NCBI GenBank assembly: GCA_009781145.1 | Contig: WQYR01000004.1 | Location: 1 to 40,265 of the forward strand | Source: Propionibacteriaceae bacterium | GTDB lineage: Bacteria > Actinomycetota > Actinomycetes > Propionibacteriales > Propionibacteriaceae | Direction: 5' to 3' | DNA length: 40,265 bases | Made by a program: the position numbers and the translations under genes | Part shown: piece by piece, positions 1 to 9,305 of the stretch | How positions within the stretch are numbered: the first letter of the stretch is position 1 | Layout of the letters: the number at the start of each line of letters is the position of its first letter | The notes under the pieces: generated by a model | What the model saw: the letters and a program-made list of their open reading frames with translations, nothing else | Told to the model about the DNA's origin: nothing | Databases searched by the model: none

Positions 1-15
1 ATTCGTGCCCTATTT

Positions 16-49
16 TTGCCTACAGTTGCCTACAGTTGCCTACAGTTGC
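16..49. repeat. 10-bp direct tandem repeat (TTGCCTACAG x3 plus a partial fourth unit)
   Basis: Read directly: ttgcctacag ttgcctacag ttgcctacag ttgc. Confidence 0.9.
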
Positions 50-116
50 AACTCTGCCGATTTGTGAATATCCACTTGACTAGGTGTTTTGGCTTGTCAG
101 AAGTACTTAGAAACGG

Positions 117-189
117 TGGAGCATAGGGGATTCGAACCCCTGGCCTCTTCCATGCCATGGAAGCGCGCTACCAACTGCGCCAATGCCCC
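117..189 (-). tRNA. tRNA-Ala (anticodon GGC)
   Basis: Minus strand GGGGCATTGGCGCAGTTGGTAGCGCGCTTCCATGGCATGGAAGAGGCCAGGGGTTCGAATCCCCTATGCTCCA folds as a cloverleaf; anticodon loop ATGGCAT; T-arm GGTTCGAATCC. Confidence 0.95.
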
Positions 190-264
190 GAAAGCGTCTC
201 TACGTTACCCGATGGGTACCCCGTCAGGCAACTGGGTTCTGTTACAACCCGGTATGCTGAGCCG

Positions 265-717
265 GTGGAACAAGCATCGCAAGTCAACCTGCCCGCGGGG
301 TACGAGTTTTCAACTGACCCCGCGCGGTTGGACCCGGAAAAGGTTCACTACCTGCTTCACAGCTACGCCTACTGGGCGGCCAATCGAACCCGGCAGACCC
401 AAGACGCCGCCATCGCAAAGTCTCGCAACTACGGCGTATACGCGCTGCCCTCGCAGCAGCAGGTGGCATATGCCCGCATAGTCACGGACGAGATCACTTT
501 CGCCTGGCTGGCTGATGTGATCGTCGACCCCGAGCACCGTGGACGCGGACTTGCCCGAGGGCTAATCGCTGGCGTGGTCGCCGACCTTGAGCCGCTGTGC
601 CTCAAAAGAATCGTGCTGAAGGCATCGGATGAGGGCAGGCACCTCTACGAGCAATTCGGCTGGGAGCCAGTGGACAACCCCGATTCCTGGATGGAGCTTC
701 GCACACACGCCGCGTAG
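265..717 (+). CDS. GNAT family N-acetyltransferase
   Basis: ORF 157-717 begins inside the tRNA, so an in-frame GTG at 265 is the more likely start. Contains GNAT motif VIVDPEHRGRGLARGLI and C-terminal LYEQFGWEPV. Confidence 0.8.
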   Translation: MEQASQVNLPAGYEFSTDPARLDPEKVHYLLHSYAYWAANRTRQTQDAAIAKSRNYGVYALPSQQQVAYARIVTDEITFAWLADVIVDPEHRGRGLARGLIAGVVADLEPLCLKRIVLKASDEGRHLYEQFGWEPVDNPDSWMELRTHAA

Positions 718-755
718 CTCCGTGGATATTGGGCGCCCAGTCGGGCAGAATAGAC
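676..755. repeat. Direct repeat copy 1 (GNAT 3' end plus hemE leader); exact match to 3373-3452
   Basis: 80 bp read as identical at offset 2697. Copy 1 has an extra 9-bp tandem AGAATAGAC before the alignment continues to the ATG. Confidence 0.95.
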
Positions 756-768
756 AGAATAGACGATC

Positions 769-1026
769 ATGCCTGAATCGTCGTCCTGTCACTTGCGTTT
801 GGTTCATGTGCCAGGCCGGACCTAGCTTGCCCGGATACAACCAGGCCCGCCAAACTCGGTGTGCCCCTCGCCCACTTCAGCACCCAACATGGAGCATCTG
901 CTGTCGGCCATGTGGGAGGTCCTGCAGGCCGCCGGAGCAGCCTCACCCGTCATCGGTGCCGACTATCGCACACCCTTGCATGCTTCCGCATTGATCGTGT
1001 CGGCCGTGCCGCTGCAAGACAACACC
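769..1026 (+). pseudogene. Decayed, internally deleted hemE (uroporphyrinogen decarboxylase) relic
   Basis: TTTGGTTCATGTGCCAGGCCGGACCTAGCTTGCCCGGATACAACCAGGCCCGC matches the hemE 5' region. After a deletion of about 0.6 kb, MEHLLSAMWEVLQAAGAASPVIGADYRTPLHASALIVSAVPLQDN parallels HemE TEHLLPAMRDVLLAAGVDAPVIGVDYRTPLDTAAAIVPGVPLQGN, with a +1 frameshift. Confidence 0.92.
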
Positions 1027-1197
1027 CATGACCACAACACCCCGACCGAGGCCGGGATAGCGTATCGTTCAATACAGCAACAGCTGAAAACCCAGTGATC
1101 CACACAGCCCAACCGGCGGCAACAAACCAGGGAACCACACCGGTTGAACTCGCGTGTGGCGGGGTGAACTGATGTGTGCAAGGGAAAGGACAGTTTC

Positions 1198-2673
1198 ATG
1201 AGCCTTAATGGGATAGGCACACTGAAGCAGGCGGCAATTGACGCCTACATGAGGGATCTGAACATGTATGACCCCCTCAGCTACGGTCAGTGGGCAGACT
1301 CGCGCGCCGACTGTTTCGGGTACGAGAGTCGTACTGACAACGGTTATCAACTATGCGACATGCTACAGCGCACTGCCACGGTGTCGCGACCGGATGGAAA
1401 TGGTGTCGGTGGCGGTGCCGTGGTGTCACTGTCTTCTGTTTCTGGACATTCTGGGCGAGCGGTGCGACCGGTACCAAATTTCGCTGCCATTTTCGACGGT
1501 ATTTGCAACATGATCGACCATACTCTGAGCCCGTTGATGGGCCTTCCAGAGCTCGACGGATTCTACGACCTTCAGAGGGCCTTGGGGCCGGCCTGTAAGG
1601 CGCTGATCACGTCTAGGGCTGGCGGCGGACTTGGCGGGGGGCTGTCTGATCCCATCACCATGATCCTGGGTTTCCTCGATGATTTTCGCAGCGAGTTCCT
1701 AAAGGCCTTCGACGTCAACTATCTGTCTCGCATGCAAGATGCAGTCGCCGCGTATTACGCCATCGGCCTGGCGCTGGGTGCGGCTTTAGGCGGCGAGGAT
1801 GGCCTCTGGAAGAAGACCGACGAGGTAGCGAACACGGCCATCCGACAAGCGACCGATGCTTTTAAGAATCATTCGAACGAGGCCCTCACGACATGGTCAG
1901 AGGACTTGAGCATCGTCCGTGTGATGATCGACGGCATCACACTCTTCGCGGCTGTGGCGTCTCTCGCCGTGCCGCCCGCCGGGGTGGCTGTGATGACCCA
2001 GTTGCTAGCCGGCTTGACACTTGTCACTGATGCAGGTGAGGCCGCTGTGCAAGCGTCGCAACCGGGACCTTCATTCACCTCGATAATGCAGGCTTTCGAG
2101 GATTCCATCACGGGCATAGTCGCCGACACTCGCACGCAGGAACAACTACTAGACGACAACCTGCTGGACTGGTGCCGCTCTTGTAGCGACGGCCACATGA
2201 ACTTGAGCAATCAACTGGCCGGCGAACCAATCGCTTCACCGGAGAGTTGGCCGAGCATCGACATCGACCTGAAGCGATGCCGCGACGTATACACCATCTA
2301 CTTGCCGGAGATATTGGAGGGTTTGGTCGCGGCCCGCACGACGGTTGAGTCTTTGACTGACAGTCAACCCTGGTATCGCGATGACAGGCTTGGTATCGGC
2401 TATCGCGGCTGTTGGGCGCGGTGGGACGAACTGCGTTGGGTCTTGCGCGACCTGCTGGCCGACTTGGAATGGCAAACTGACAAAGCCATCCAGGTGATGA
2501 CAAACATTGCCTTGGCTTTTGAAAATCACGATCAAGGCGCAGCCACCCAGCTGGCCAGCCTGAGCCAGACGCTCGATGGTGGCAGCGGTTGCTCGCCTAC
2601 CGCATTGCCGCCTGACTGGCCGGCAGACGACGGGTACCATGAGCATCGCCATGACAGCATCGGAGGTTACTGA
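1198..2673 (+). CDS. Hypothetical helical protein (about 491 aa) with weak resemblance to actinobacterial type VII secretion substrates
   Basis: ATG at 1198 follows the SD-like GGGAAAGGA. Long helical stretches, central Ala/Val-rich hydrophobic segment, C-terminal FENHD (Y/F-x3-D/E-like). No family recognised with confidence. Confidence 0.75.
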   Translation: MSLNGIGTLKQAAIDAYMRDLNMYDPLSYGQWADSRADCFGYESRTDNGYQLCDMLQRTATVSRPDGNGVGGGAVVSLSSVSGHSGRAVRPVPNFAAIFDGICNMIDHTLSPLMGLPELDGFYDLQRALGPACKALITSRAGGGLGGGLSDPITMILGFLDDFRSEFLKAFDVNYLSRMQDAVAAYYAIGLALGAALGGEDGLWKKTDEVANTAIRQATDAFKNHSNEALTTWSEDLSIVRVMIDGITLFAAVASLAVPPAGVAVMTQLLAGLTLVTDAGEAAVQASQPGPSFTSIMQAFEDSITGIVADTRTQEQLLDDNLLDWCRSCSDGHMNLSNQLAGEPIASPESWPSIDIDLKRCRDVYTIYLPEILEGLVAARTTVESLTDSQPWYRDDRLGIGYRGCWARWDELRWVLRDLLADLEWQTDKAIQVMTNIALAFENHDQGAATQLASLSQTLDGGSGCSPTALPPDWPADDGYHEHRHDSIGGY

Positions 2674-2674
2674 G

Positions 2675-3349
2675 GTGAGACGGCCACTTATCGCAATCGC
2701 AGCCATCCTCATGTCCATGTTGACGGCATGCGCCCCTGGACCGCAGACCCCAACAGTGCCAGCATCTTCGACACCAGAAAAAACGCCGTCGTCACCCATG
2801 ACAAGCCCGGTCCCCACAGTCCGAGGCGCCAGCGGTCCACTTGGCGTGGTGCATGCCAACCAAACCTGGATTGATGCCAGTACCGGCCTATCCGTGACGG
2901 TAGAGCAGGTCACAACGGCACCACTGCCAGGATCGACAGTCAAGCCCAGCTGGGATATCTATGCCCAGGTGTTTGGATTGCGCGTTGCGGTCGACACGAC
3001 CGGCACGACATCTCGGGGAGTGACCCTTGACGCATGGCCGCCGATAGCCTCGGCGTCGGGGTTTTGGCTGTTGTCGTTGGATCAGAAGCACGGCGCCAAT
3101 TGCTTCACACTTACGTTCGATATGAGTGAGGCCGAACAAAGACAGGCGCTTGCCGCGATTGATGGGGACACGGTATTCGACAAGCAGTCCGAGCGTGGGG
3201 ATGGCTGGATAATGTGCGGGGTCTTTCCAGATGACGTCGCGTCTTTATCTGCTGGGTTCACAGTGATCTTCGACGCGGCGGCGGCACACACCGCCGACGG
3301 GAAAACAGTCGGCAGCCCGCCGCTCGCCATCGTCGCGGTGGCTCCGTGA
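2675..3349 (+). CDS. Putative secreted lipoprotein
   Basis: GTG at 2675 after GGAGG; RRPLIAIAAILMSMLTAC is a signal peptide with lipobox LTAC, followed by a Pro/Ser/Thr-rich linker; start codon nearly coupled to the upstream stop. Confidence 0.75.
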   Translation: MRRPLIAIAAILMSMLTACAPGPQTPTVPASSTPEKTPSSPMTSPVPTVRGASGPLGVVHANQTWIDASTGLSVTVEQVTTAPLPGSTVKPSWDIYAQVFGLRVAVDTTGTTSRGVTLDAWPPIASASGFWLLSLDQKHGANCFTLTFDMSEAEQRQALAAIDGDTVFDKQSERGDGWIMCGVFPDDVASLSAGFTVIFDAAAAHTADGKTVGSPPLAIVAVAP

Positions 3350-3372
3350 CAGTGGTGCCCGCTCCGCATCCA

Positions 3373-3452
3373 AACCCCGATTCCTGGATGGAGCTTCGCA
3401 CACACGCCGCGTAGCTCCGTGGATATTGGGCGCCCAGTCGGGCAGAATAGAC
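3373..3452. repeat. Direct repeat copy 2 (remnant GNAT 3' end plus hemE leader)
   Basis: Exact match to 676-755; encodes the last GNAT residues (PDSWMELRTHAA*) detached from the rest of the gene. Confidence 0.95.
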
Positions 3453-3456
3453 GATC

Positions 3457-4506
3457 ATGCTTGAAACACCGTCACTTGTACGCGCCATGCGCGGCGACCG
3501 TCCACCTGTCACGCCCGTTTGGTTCATGCGACAGGCCGGGCGCAGCTTGCCCGAATACAACCAGGCCCGCGGCAACACCACCATGTTGGAAGCCTGCCTG
3601 ACGCCCGAACTCGCCGCCGAGATAACCATGCAGCCGGTGCGCCGCCTGGGCGTGGACGCAGCGGTTTTCTTCTCCGACATCGTTGTGCCGCTCAAGCTGG
3701 CCGGGGTCGGCGTCGAGATCGCCCCTGGCGTCGGTCCCGTCATGGATCAGCCGTACCGCACGCCGGCAGACATCGCCCGCCTGTGCGAGGCAACGCTAAC
3801 GGACGACGCGCTGGCGCCGATCACCGAGGCCGTGCGGTTGACGGTAGCCGAATTGGGAGCCACTCCCCTGCTCGGTTTCGCAGGCGCGCCGTTCACGCTG
3901 GCCGCCTACCTGGTTGAGGGCAGGCCGTCGAAGGATCACATGGCCGCCCGCACGCTGATGCACGCCGACCCGGATTCGTGGGCCCGTCTTCTGAACTGGG
4001 CGGCCGACATCACTGGAGCTTTCCTGGCAGCGCAAGTTCGTGCCGGCGCCAGCGCCGTGCAACTGTTTGACTCGTGGGTGGGCAGCCTTTCGGTGGCCGA
4101 TTACACGGCCCATGTGGCCCCCGCCAGTACCCGCGCGCTGACCGGCGTGGCCAAGCTGGGTGTGCCCGTCGTCCACTTCGGCACCAACACAGAGCATCTG
4201 CTGCCCGCCATGAGGGACGTCCTGCTGGCTGCCGGCGTGGATGCACCCGTTATCGGCGTCGACTACCGCACACCCTTGGACACTGCCGCCGCAATCGTTC
4301 CGGGAGTGCCGCTGCAGGGAAACATCGATCCTGCCATGCTGGCCGCCGGGTGGCCGGCGCTCAGCGCCCATGTGTGTGACGTTCTGGAGCGTGGACGCCA
4401 AGCCCCGGCGCATGTGGCCAATCTCGGCCACGGTGTGCCCCCCGAAACCGACCCCGACGTGCTGAAGCGCGTCGTCGAACTGATCCATGAGACCACCAAT
4501 GACTAG
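3457..4506 (+). CDS. hemE: Uroporphyrinogen decarboxylase
   Basis: RPPVTPVWFMRQAGRSLPEYNQAR and GFAGAPFTLAAYLVEG motifs. Confidence 0.97.
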   Translation: MLETPSLVRAMRGDRPPVTPVWFMRQAGRSLPEYNQARGNTTMLEACLTPELAAEITMQPVRRLGVDAAVFFSDIVVPLKLAGVGVEIAPGVGPVMDQPYRTPADIARLCEATLTDDALAPITEAVRLTVAELGATPLLGFAGAPFTLAAYLVEGRPSKDHMAARTLMHADPDSWARLLNWAADITGAFLAAQVRAGASAVQLFDSWVGSLSVADYTAHVAPASTRALTGVAKLGVPVVHFGTNTEHLLPAMRDVLLAAGVDAPVIGVDYRTPLDTAAAIVPGVPLQGNIDPAMLAAGWPALSAHVCDVLERGRQAPAHVANLGHGVPPETDPDVLKRVVELIHETTND

Positions 4507-5446
4507 CGGCACAGTCCGCGTCGGTACCCGGCGCAGCACGCTGGCAACCACCCAGACGGGCCACGTGATCGCCAGTCTGTCGAAACTGCTGGATCGTCCC
4601 GTCGAACCGGTGCTGATCCGCACGGACGGTGATGTGCTCACCGGCTCGTTGGCGTCCCTGGGCGGGACGGGCGTCTTCGTCGCGGCCCTGCGCGAGGCGG
4701 TGCTGGACGGACGGTGCGACCTTGCCGTCCACTCGCTGAAGGACCTGCCGGCGGCAGCGGTGCCCGGCCTGACGCTGTTCACCCCGCCGCGCGAAGACCC
4801 GCACGACGTGCTGTGCGCGCCGCCAGGCGCAACCTGGGAAAACCTTCCCACGGGGGCCCGCGTTGGCACTGGGTCGCCCCGGCGAGCAGCCCAACTGCGT
4901 GCGCTGCGCCCGGACATCGAACCGGTAGACATTCGGGGAAATGTTGACACCCGGCTGTCACGTGCGCTTGGCGCGGAGGCGGACCTAGACGCTGTCGTAC
5001 TCGCACGTGCCGGCTTGGCGCGCCTGGGACGCCTCGATGCGGTGTCGTCGGTGTTCGATGCTGCCGACATGACACCGGCCCCTGGACAAGGAGCCCTGGC
5101 AATCGAGGCGAGCGATGCCGCCTTGGCCGGCATGTCGCTGGCCACCGCCCTAGCCGCCCTCGACGACGAGCCGACCCACCTGGCAGTCACCGCCGAACGC
5201 GCCCTGCTGGAGCGTCTGGGCGCCGGTTGCGCTGCCCCAGTTGGCGCGCTAGGCACCCTGAGCGGCACCACCTTGAGCCTTCAGTCCGTCGTCGCCAGCT
5301 TGGACGGATCGCGCCGCCTGGTGCGGGCAGCGGGCGTCACGTTGACCGATTCCGATAGGCAAGCCGCGGCCAGGCAACTTGGCATCGATCTGGCTGAGAC
5401 TCTGTTGAGTGACGGGGCTGCTGACGTGGCTCCGCTTGGGATGTGA
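4487..5446 (+). CDS. hemC: Hydroxymethylbilane synthase (porphobilinogen deaminase)
   Basis: VRVGTRRSTLATTQT, VHSLKDLP, GTGSPRRAAQL; start possibly the ATG at 4499. Confidence 0.97.
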   Translation: MRPPMTSGTVRVGTRRSTLATTQTGHVIASLSKLLDRPVEPVLIRTDGDVLTGSLASLGGTGVFVAALREAVLDGRCDLAVHSLKDLPAAAVPGLTLFTPPREDPHDVLCAPPGATWENLPTGARVGTGSPRRAAQLRALRPDIEPVDIRGNVDTRLSRALGAEADLDAVVLARAGLARLGRLDAVSSVFDAADMTPAPGQGALAIEASDAALAGMSLATALAALDDEPTHLAVTAERALLERLGAGCAAPVGALGTLSGTTLSLQSVVASLDGSRRLVRAAGVTLTDSDRQAAARQLGIDLAETLLSDGAADVAPLGM

Positions 5447-5449
5447 ACC

Positions 5450-6214
5450 ATGGCAGACAGCTTGGCGGGCCGGACGGTTCTGATCGCCCGCGACCCGAGC
5501 CGGGCCGAAGGACTGCGGGCACGGCTTGAGGCGCTGGGCGCAGCCGTAATAGTCTCCCCCGTCACCGCCACAATGGCTGGTGACGAGGACGAGCTGGACG
5601 CCGTCACCGCCGCCTTGCCGAGCTTTGATTGGGTAGTTGTTGCCAGCGTCAACGCCGTCAATGCATTGCGCGACGCAGCGCAGCGGGCATCCGTAGACCT
5701 GACTGAGGTCCCGACGAGCTGGGCAGCGGTGGGGCCAACGACTGCCTCTGCGCTGGATGCCCTTGGTATCACAGTGGCCATTGTGCCGGAAGACCACTCC
5801 GCTGCAGGGCTTGTGGCGGAACTGGCAAAAACCGCCACACCAGGCCAGCGTGCCCTCCTTCCCCAAGGCGATCTGGCCGCCCCTACCATGGCGGAAGGCC
5901 TCCAGGCTGCGGGCTTTGGAGTCACCGCCGTGACGGCCTATCGCACCGTCCCGGAGATGCTCGACCCAGGCACCACCGAGGCCTGGGCAGCCGGCACAAT
6001 CGATGCCGCCGTGATCGCCGCGTCCAGCGCGGCCAGACAAGTTGCCGCCCAGGTGGACGTCAAGATCCCCGTCGCAATTGTTGCAATCGGCAACTCGACT
6101 GCCAAGACCGCCCGCGAGTGCGGCTTCATGTCGGTAGTTGTCGCAGATGATTCGACCGACGATGCGTTAGCCGATGCCGTCTACAAAGCTGCGGCTGATA
6201 ATCTGTTGCAATGA
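5450..6214 (+). CDS. hemD: Uroporphyrinogen-III synthase
   Basis: HemD-like sequence and position in hemECDB; overlaps hemB by 4 nt. Confidence 0.92.
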   Translation: MADSLAGRTVLIARDPSRAEGLRARLEALGAAVIVSPVTATMAGDEDELDAVTAALPSFDWVVVASVNAVNALRDAAQRASVDLTEVPTSWAAVGPTTASALDALGITVAIVPEDHSAAGLVAELAKTATPGQRALLPQGDLAAPTMAEGLQAAGFGVTAVTAYRTVPEMLDPGTTEAWAAGTIDAAVIAASSAARQVAAQVDVKIPVAIVAIGNSTAKTARECGFMSVVVADDSTDDALADAVYKAAADNLLQ

Positions 6215-7212
6215 ATTCTTTGCCAATTGGCACCCCGCGCCCTCGTCGCCTGCGCACCACCGCGTCAATGCGCCGTCTCGTCGCCGAGACGCGCCTGCAC
6301 CCCGCCAACCTCGTCTTACCGATGTTCGTCAAAGAGGGCCTCAGCGAGCCCAAGCCGATTGCGTCCATGCCGGGTGTCGTTCAGCACACCCTGGCGTCGC
6401 TGGCCGACGCCATCGGCGATGCCACGCACGCCGGAGTTGGTGGCGTCATGCTGTTTGGCATTCCGGCCCACCGCGACGCTACCGGCACGGCCGGCGACGC
6501 GCCGGATGGCATCCTGCAGCAGGCCCTGACGGTGGCCCGGGAGACCGTCGACAAGGCGGCGACTGGGCTGACCCGTCCCGTCGTGATGACTGACACCTGT
6601 TTGGACGAGTTCACCGATCACGGTCACTGCGGCGTCCTGACGGCAGACGGACGGGTGGACAACGACGCCACCCTTGAGCGCTACGCATCAATGGCGGTCG
6701 CCCAGGCCCGAGCCGGTGCCGAGGTCGTCGGGCCGTCGGGCATGATGGACGGCCAGGTCGGCGCCATCCGGGCCGCGCTCGACGAGGCCGGGTTCACCGA
6801 CACAGCCATACTGGCCTATGCCGTCAAGTACGCGTCCGCCCTTTTCGGGCCGTTCCGTGAGGCCGTCGACTCGACCCTCAAGGGCGACCGGCGCACCTAT
6901 CAGATGGATCCGGCAAACGGCCGCGAAGGCCTGCGCGAGGTTGATCTTGACCTGGCGGAAGGCGCCGACATGGTGATGGTCAAGCCAGCCGGGTCATACC
7001 TGGACGTTCTGGCCGCCGTCGCCGACCGCAGCGATGTGCCAGTGGCCGCCTACCAGGTTTCGGGCGAGTACGCGATGGTCGAGGCTGCCGCAGCCAACGG
7101 CTGGATCGACCGCAAGGCCGCCGTGCTAGAAACCGTCCTGGGCATCAGACGGGCCGGCGCCGACATCGTCTTGACCTATTGGGCCACAGAAATCGCCCAC
7201 TGGATCAACTGA
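6211..7212 (+). CDS. hemB: Delta-aminolevulinic acid dehydratase (porphobilinogen synthase)
   Basis: [47 protein letters not shown]. Confidence 0.97.
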   Translation: MNSLPIGTPRPRRLRTTASMRRLVAETRLHPANLVLPMFVKEGLSEPKPIASMPGVVQHTLASLADAIGDATHAGVGGVMLFGIPAHRDATGTAGDAPDGILQQALTVARETVDKAATGLTRPVVMTDTCLDEFTDHGHCGVLTADGRVDNDATLERYASMAVAQARAGAEVVGPSGMMDGQVGAIRAALDEAGFTDTAILAYAVKYASALFGPFREAVDSTLKGDRRTYQMDPANGREGLREVDLDLAEGADMVMVKPAGSYLDVLAAVADRSDVPVAAYQVSGEYAMVEAAAANGWIDRKAAVLETVLGIRRAGADIVLTYWATEIAHWIN

Positions 7213-7256
7213 ACGTCATCCTGCACAAGGTGCCGATAGCAGTCACCCACCTTTTC

Positions 7257-7365
7257 GTCATCCTGCGCGGAGCGAGCGAAGCGAGTGGGAGTCGCAGGAT
7301 CTTTCTAGGCGAGGCAGAAAACCGGGCCAGATCCTGCGACTACACTCTGTTTCGCGCAGGATGAC
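7257..7365. repeat. Nested palindromic intergenic element between convergent genes
   Basis: Outer arms GTCATCCTGCGCG (7257-7269) / CGCGCAGGATGAC (7353-7365); inner arms GTCGCAGGATC (7291-7301) / GATCCTGCGAC (7330-7340), both perfect. Confidence 0.9.
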
Positions 7366-7431
7366 GGAAAAAGAAGGCGTTTCGCGATGACGGAAAAAGA
7401 AGGAGCCTCGCAGGATGACCCGGAATAGCCG

Positions 7432-8211
7432 TTACGGCCTGCGGTGCTCGACGCGTCTTACCGCCCAACTGCACATGATGCCGAAACCGATGATCATGGC
7501 CACCAACCAAGCTAGGGCTATCAGCGTCGCCGTCCCGTCGACCTGGCCGGATTGCGCCGCCCGCAGCGAGTTGATGATCGGCGTCATCGGCTGGTGATCG
7601 GCGAACCAGCGCAAGCCCGCCTTCATGGTACTGGTGGGCGCGAAACCTGACGAGACGAACATCAACCCCATGACGACATAGGCGAAGACACCCGCGCCCT
7701 CACTGGATTGGGCGGCCATGCCGAAAGCGACACCCATGATGCCGAAGGCAACCAACGCGACTAGCACGACTCCGGCCATGACACCAAACCCCGCCCACCC
7801 TGGATGCGGGCGGTATCCGCAAAGCAGCGCAACGGCGAAGATGACGACAACCGAGACGGCGTTGATAATGACCGATGAAACGATATGCCCTCCGATCATG
7901 GACACACGGGCGATCGGCATCGTCCGAAACCGGTCATACATGCCCAAGGTGACATCCTGGTTGGTTCGAAAGCCCGTGTACGACACGCCCGAAGCGATGG
8001 CGAAAAGTAGCACGACGGGCACAACGTAATCGACATAGCGGATGCTCGGATCGCCGGTGTTCATGGCGCCGCCCAACACGAACACGAAGGCGAGCATGAT
8101 CATTATCGGCATGATCAGAATCGTGATGATCGTGTCGATTGAGCGAATGTTGTGCTTCAGCATCCGGGTGGTCAGCGTCCAGGTGTCTGGCACCAGCGTG
8201 ATGGCGCTCAT
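7432..8211 (-). CDS. ABC-2 type transporter permease (DrrB-like)
   Basis: Multi-TM permease; overlaps the downstream-encoded ATPase start by 4 nt. Confidence 0.88.
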   Translation of the reverse strand: MSAITLVPDTWTLTTRMLKHNIRSIDTIITILIMPIMIMLAFVFVLGGAMNTGDPSIRYVDYVVPVVLLFAIASGVSYTGFRTNQDVTLGMYDRFRTMPIARVSMIGGHIVSSVIINAVSVVVIFAVALLCGYRPHPGWAGFGVMAGVVLVALVAFGIMGVAFGMAAQSSEGAGVFAYVVMGLMFVSSGFAPTSTMKAGLRWFADHQPMTPIINSLRAAQSGQVDGTATLIALAWLVAMIIGFGIMCSWAVRRVEHRRP

Positions 8212-8945
8212 TTCGCGTCCCCTTCCGTTAGCTGCAGGAAGGCGCTCTCCAGGTCGGGTGACCCGGCCGCGTCGAGTATCGCCTGATGGTCGCCCTCGAC
8301 GGCGATCACTCCATCGATCAGGACGCCGATGAGGTCGGCCAGTTGGGTCGCCTCGTCCATGTATTGCGTTGTCAGCATTATCGTGCGGCCCTGGGTGGCC
8401 AGGTCCTTGATGGCGGCCCAGACTTCCCGCCGTCCTGACGGGTCGAGCCCCGTCGTCGGCTCGTCAAGAAAGACGACCTGGGGGTCGCCGATCAGGCTCA
8501 TGGCAATGTCGAGGCGGCGCTTCATGCCTCCCGAGTATGTTCCGACTGGCTTGGCGGCGGCGTCAGCCAGGTTGAACCGCTCAAGCAGTTCGTCGGCCAG
8601 GGCGCCTGGATGCTTGACGTGGCGCAGCCGGGCGATCAGCACCAGGTTCTCCTTGCCAGTCAATATCGTGTCGACGCAAACGCTCTGACCCGTCACCGTG
8701 ATGGCCTGCCGCACCTGCGCCGCCTGCTTGACGACATCGAATCCCGCCACCAACGCCCGCCCCGAATCGGGCTTTTGCAGGGTCGTCAGAATGGAGATTG
8801 TGGTGGTTTTTCCCGCCCCGTTGGCCCCCAGCAGTGCGTAGACAACACCCTGGGGGACGGCAAGGTCGAGGCCGCGCAGCACATGGTTGTCGCCGAACGA
8901 TTTGTGCAGCCCCGCGATCTGGACCGCTGGTATGTCTTGGTTCAT
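8208..8945 (-). CDS. ABC transporter ATP-binding protein (DrrA-like)
   Basis: Walker A LLGANGAGKTTT, signature YSGGMKRRLDIA, Walker B VVFLDEPTTGLDP. Confidence 0.95.
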   Translation of the reverse strand: MNQDIPAVQIAGLHKSFGDNHVLRGLDLAVPQGVVYALLGANGAGKTTTISILTTLQKPDSGRALVAGFDVVKQAAQVRQAITVTGQSVCVDTILTGKENLVLIARLRHVKHPGALADELLERFNLADAAAKPVGTYSGGMKRRLDIAMSLIGDPQVVFLDEPTTGLDPSGRREVWAAIKDLATQGRTIMLTTQYMDEATQLADLIGVLIDGVIAVEGDHQAILDAAGSPDLESAFLQLTEGDAK

Positions 8946-8954
8946 ATCGCCTCC

Positions 8955-9305
8955 TCACCTGCCGAAATGCTGGGCAACGCGGTCGTTCAGTTGCTGGCTC
9001 ATCTTTCCGGCCCAGGTTTGCGCTTGGATCGCCGTCATGACGTCGCGGGCGAAGCCTGCCACGTCGTCCCCCGTTACCTCAAGGACGGGACGGTGCGCCG
9101 CCACTCCCTCCTCGAATAGCTCAAGAATGGCCTGCAGCACCGTCACAGACTGGGCGTCCATGGCGACGTTGAACAGAAACTTTTGGATCTGCTCCATGAC
9201 GAAGCGATAGTCGTCGGGCAGCGACTCGACCCGCGCCCGGTAACCGCGCCAGGCCTGCTTTGAGACTTTTGTGTCCTTGTAGAAGCCTCGAATCTTGTCA
9301 ATCAT
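8955..9305 (-). CDS. DUF1048 domain-containing protein
   Basis: Small helical protein IRGFYKDTKVSKQAWRGYRARVESLPDDYR beside a PadR regulator, the usual context for this family. Confidence 0.8.
   Translation of the reverse strand: MIDKIRGFYKDTKVSKQAWRGYRARVESLPDDYRFVMEQIQKFLFNVAMDAQSVTVLQAILELFEEGVAAHRPVLEVTGDDVAGFARDVMTAIQAQTWAGKMSQQLNDRVAQHFGR

Noticed and set aside
859-1098. ORF of 79 aa beginning MCPSPTSAPNMEHLL
   Set aside because: It is the post-frameshift reading of the hemE relic, not an independent gene.
3796-5271. 491-aa minus-strand ORF
   Set aside because: Antisense to hemE and hemC; Arg/Ala/Ser-rich composition typical of shadow ORFs in high-GC DNA.
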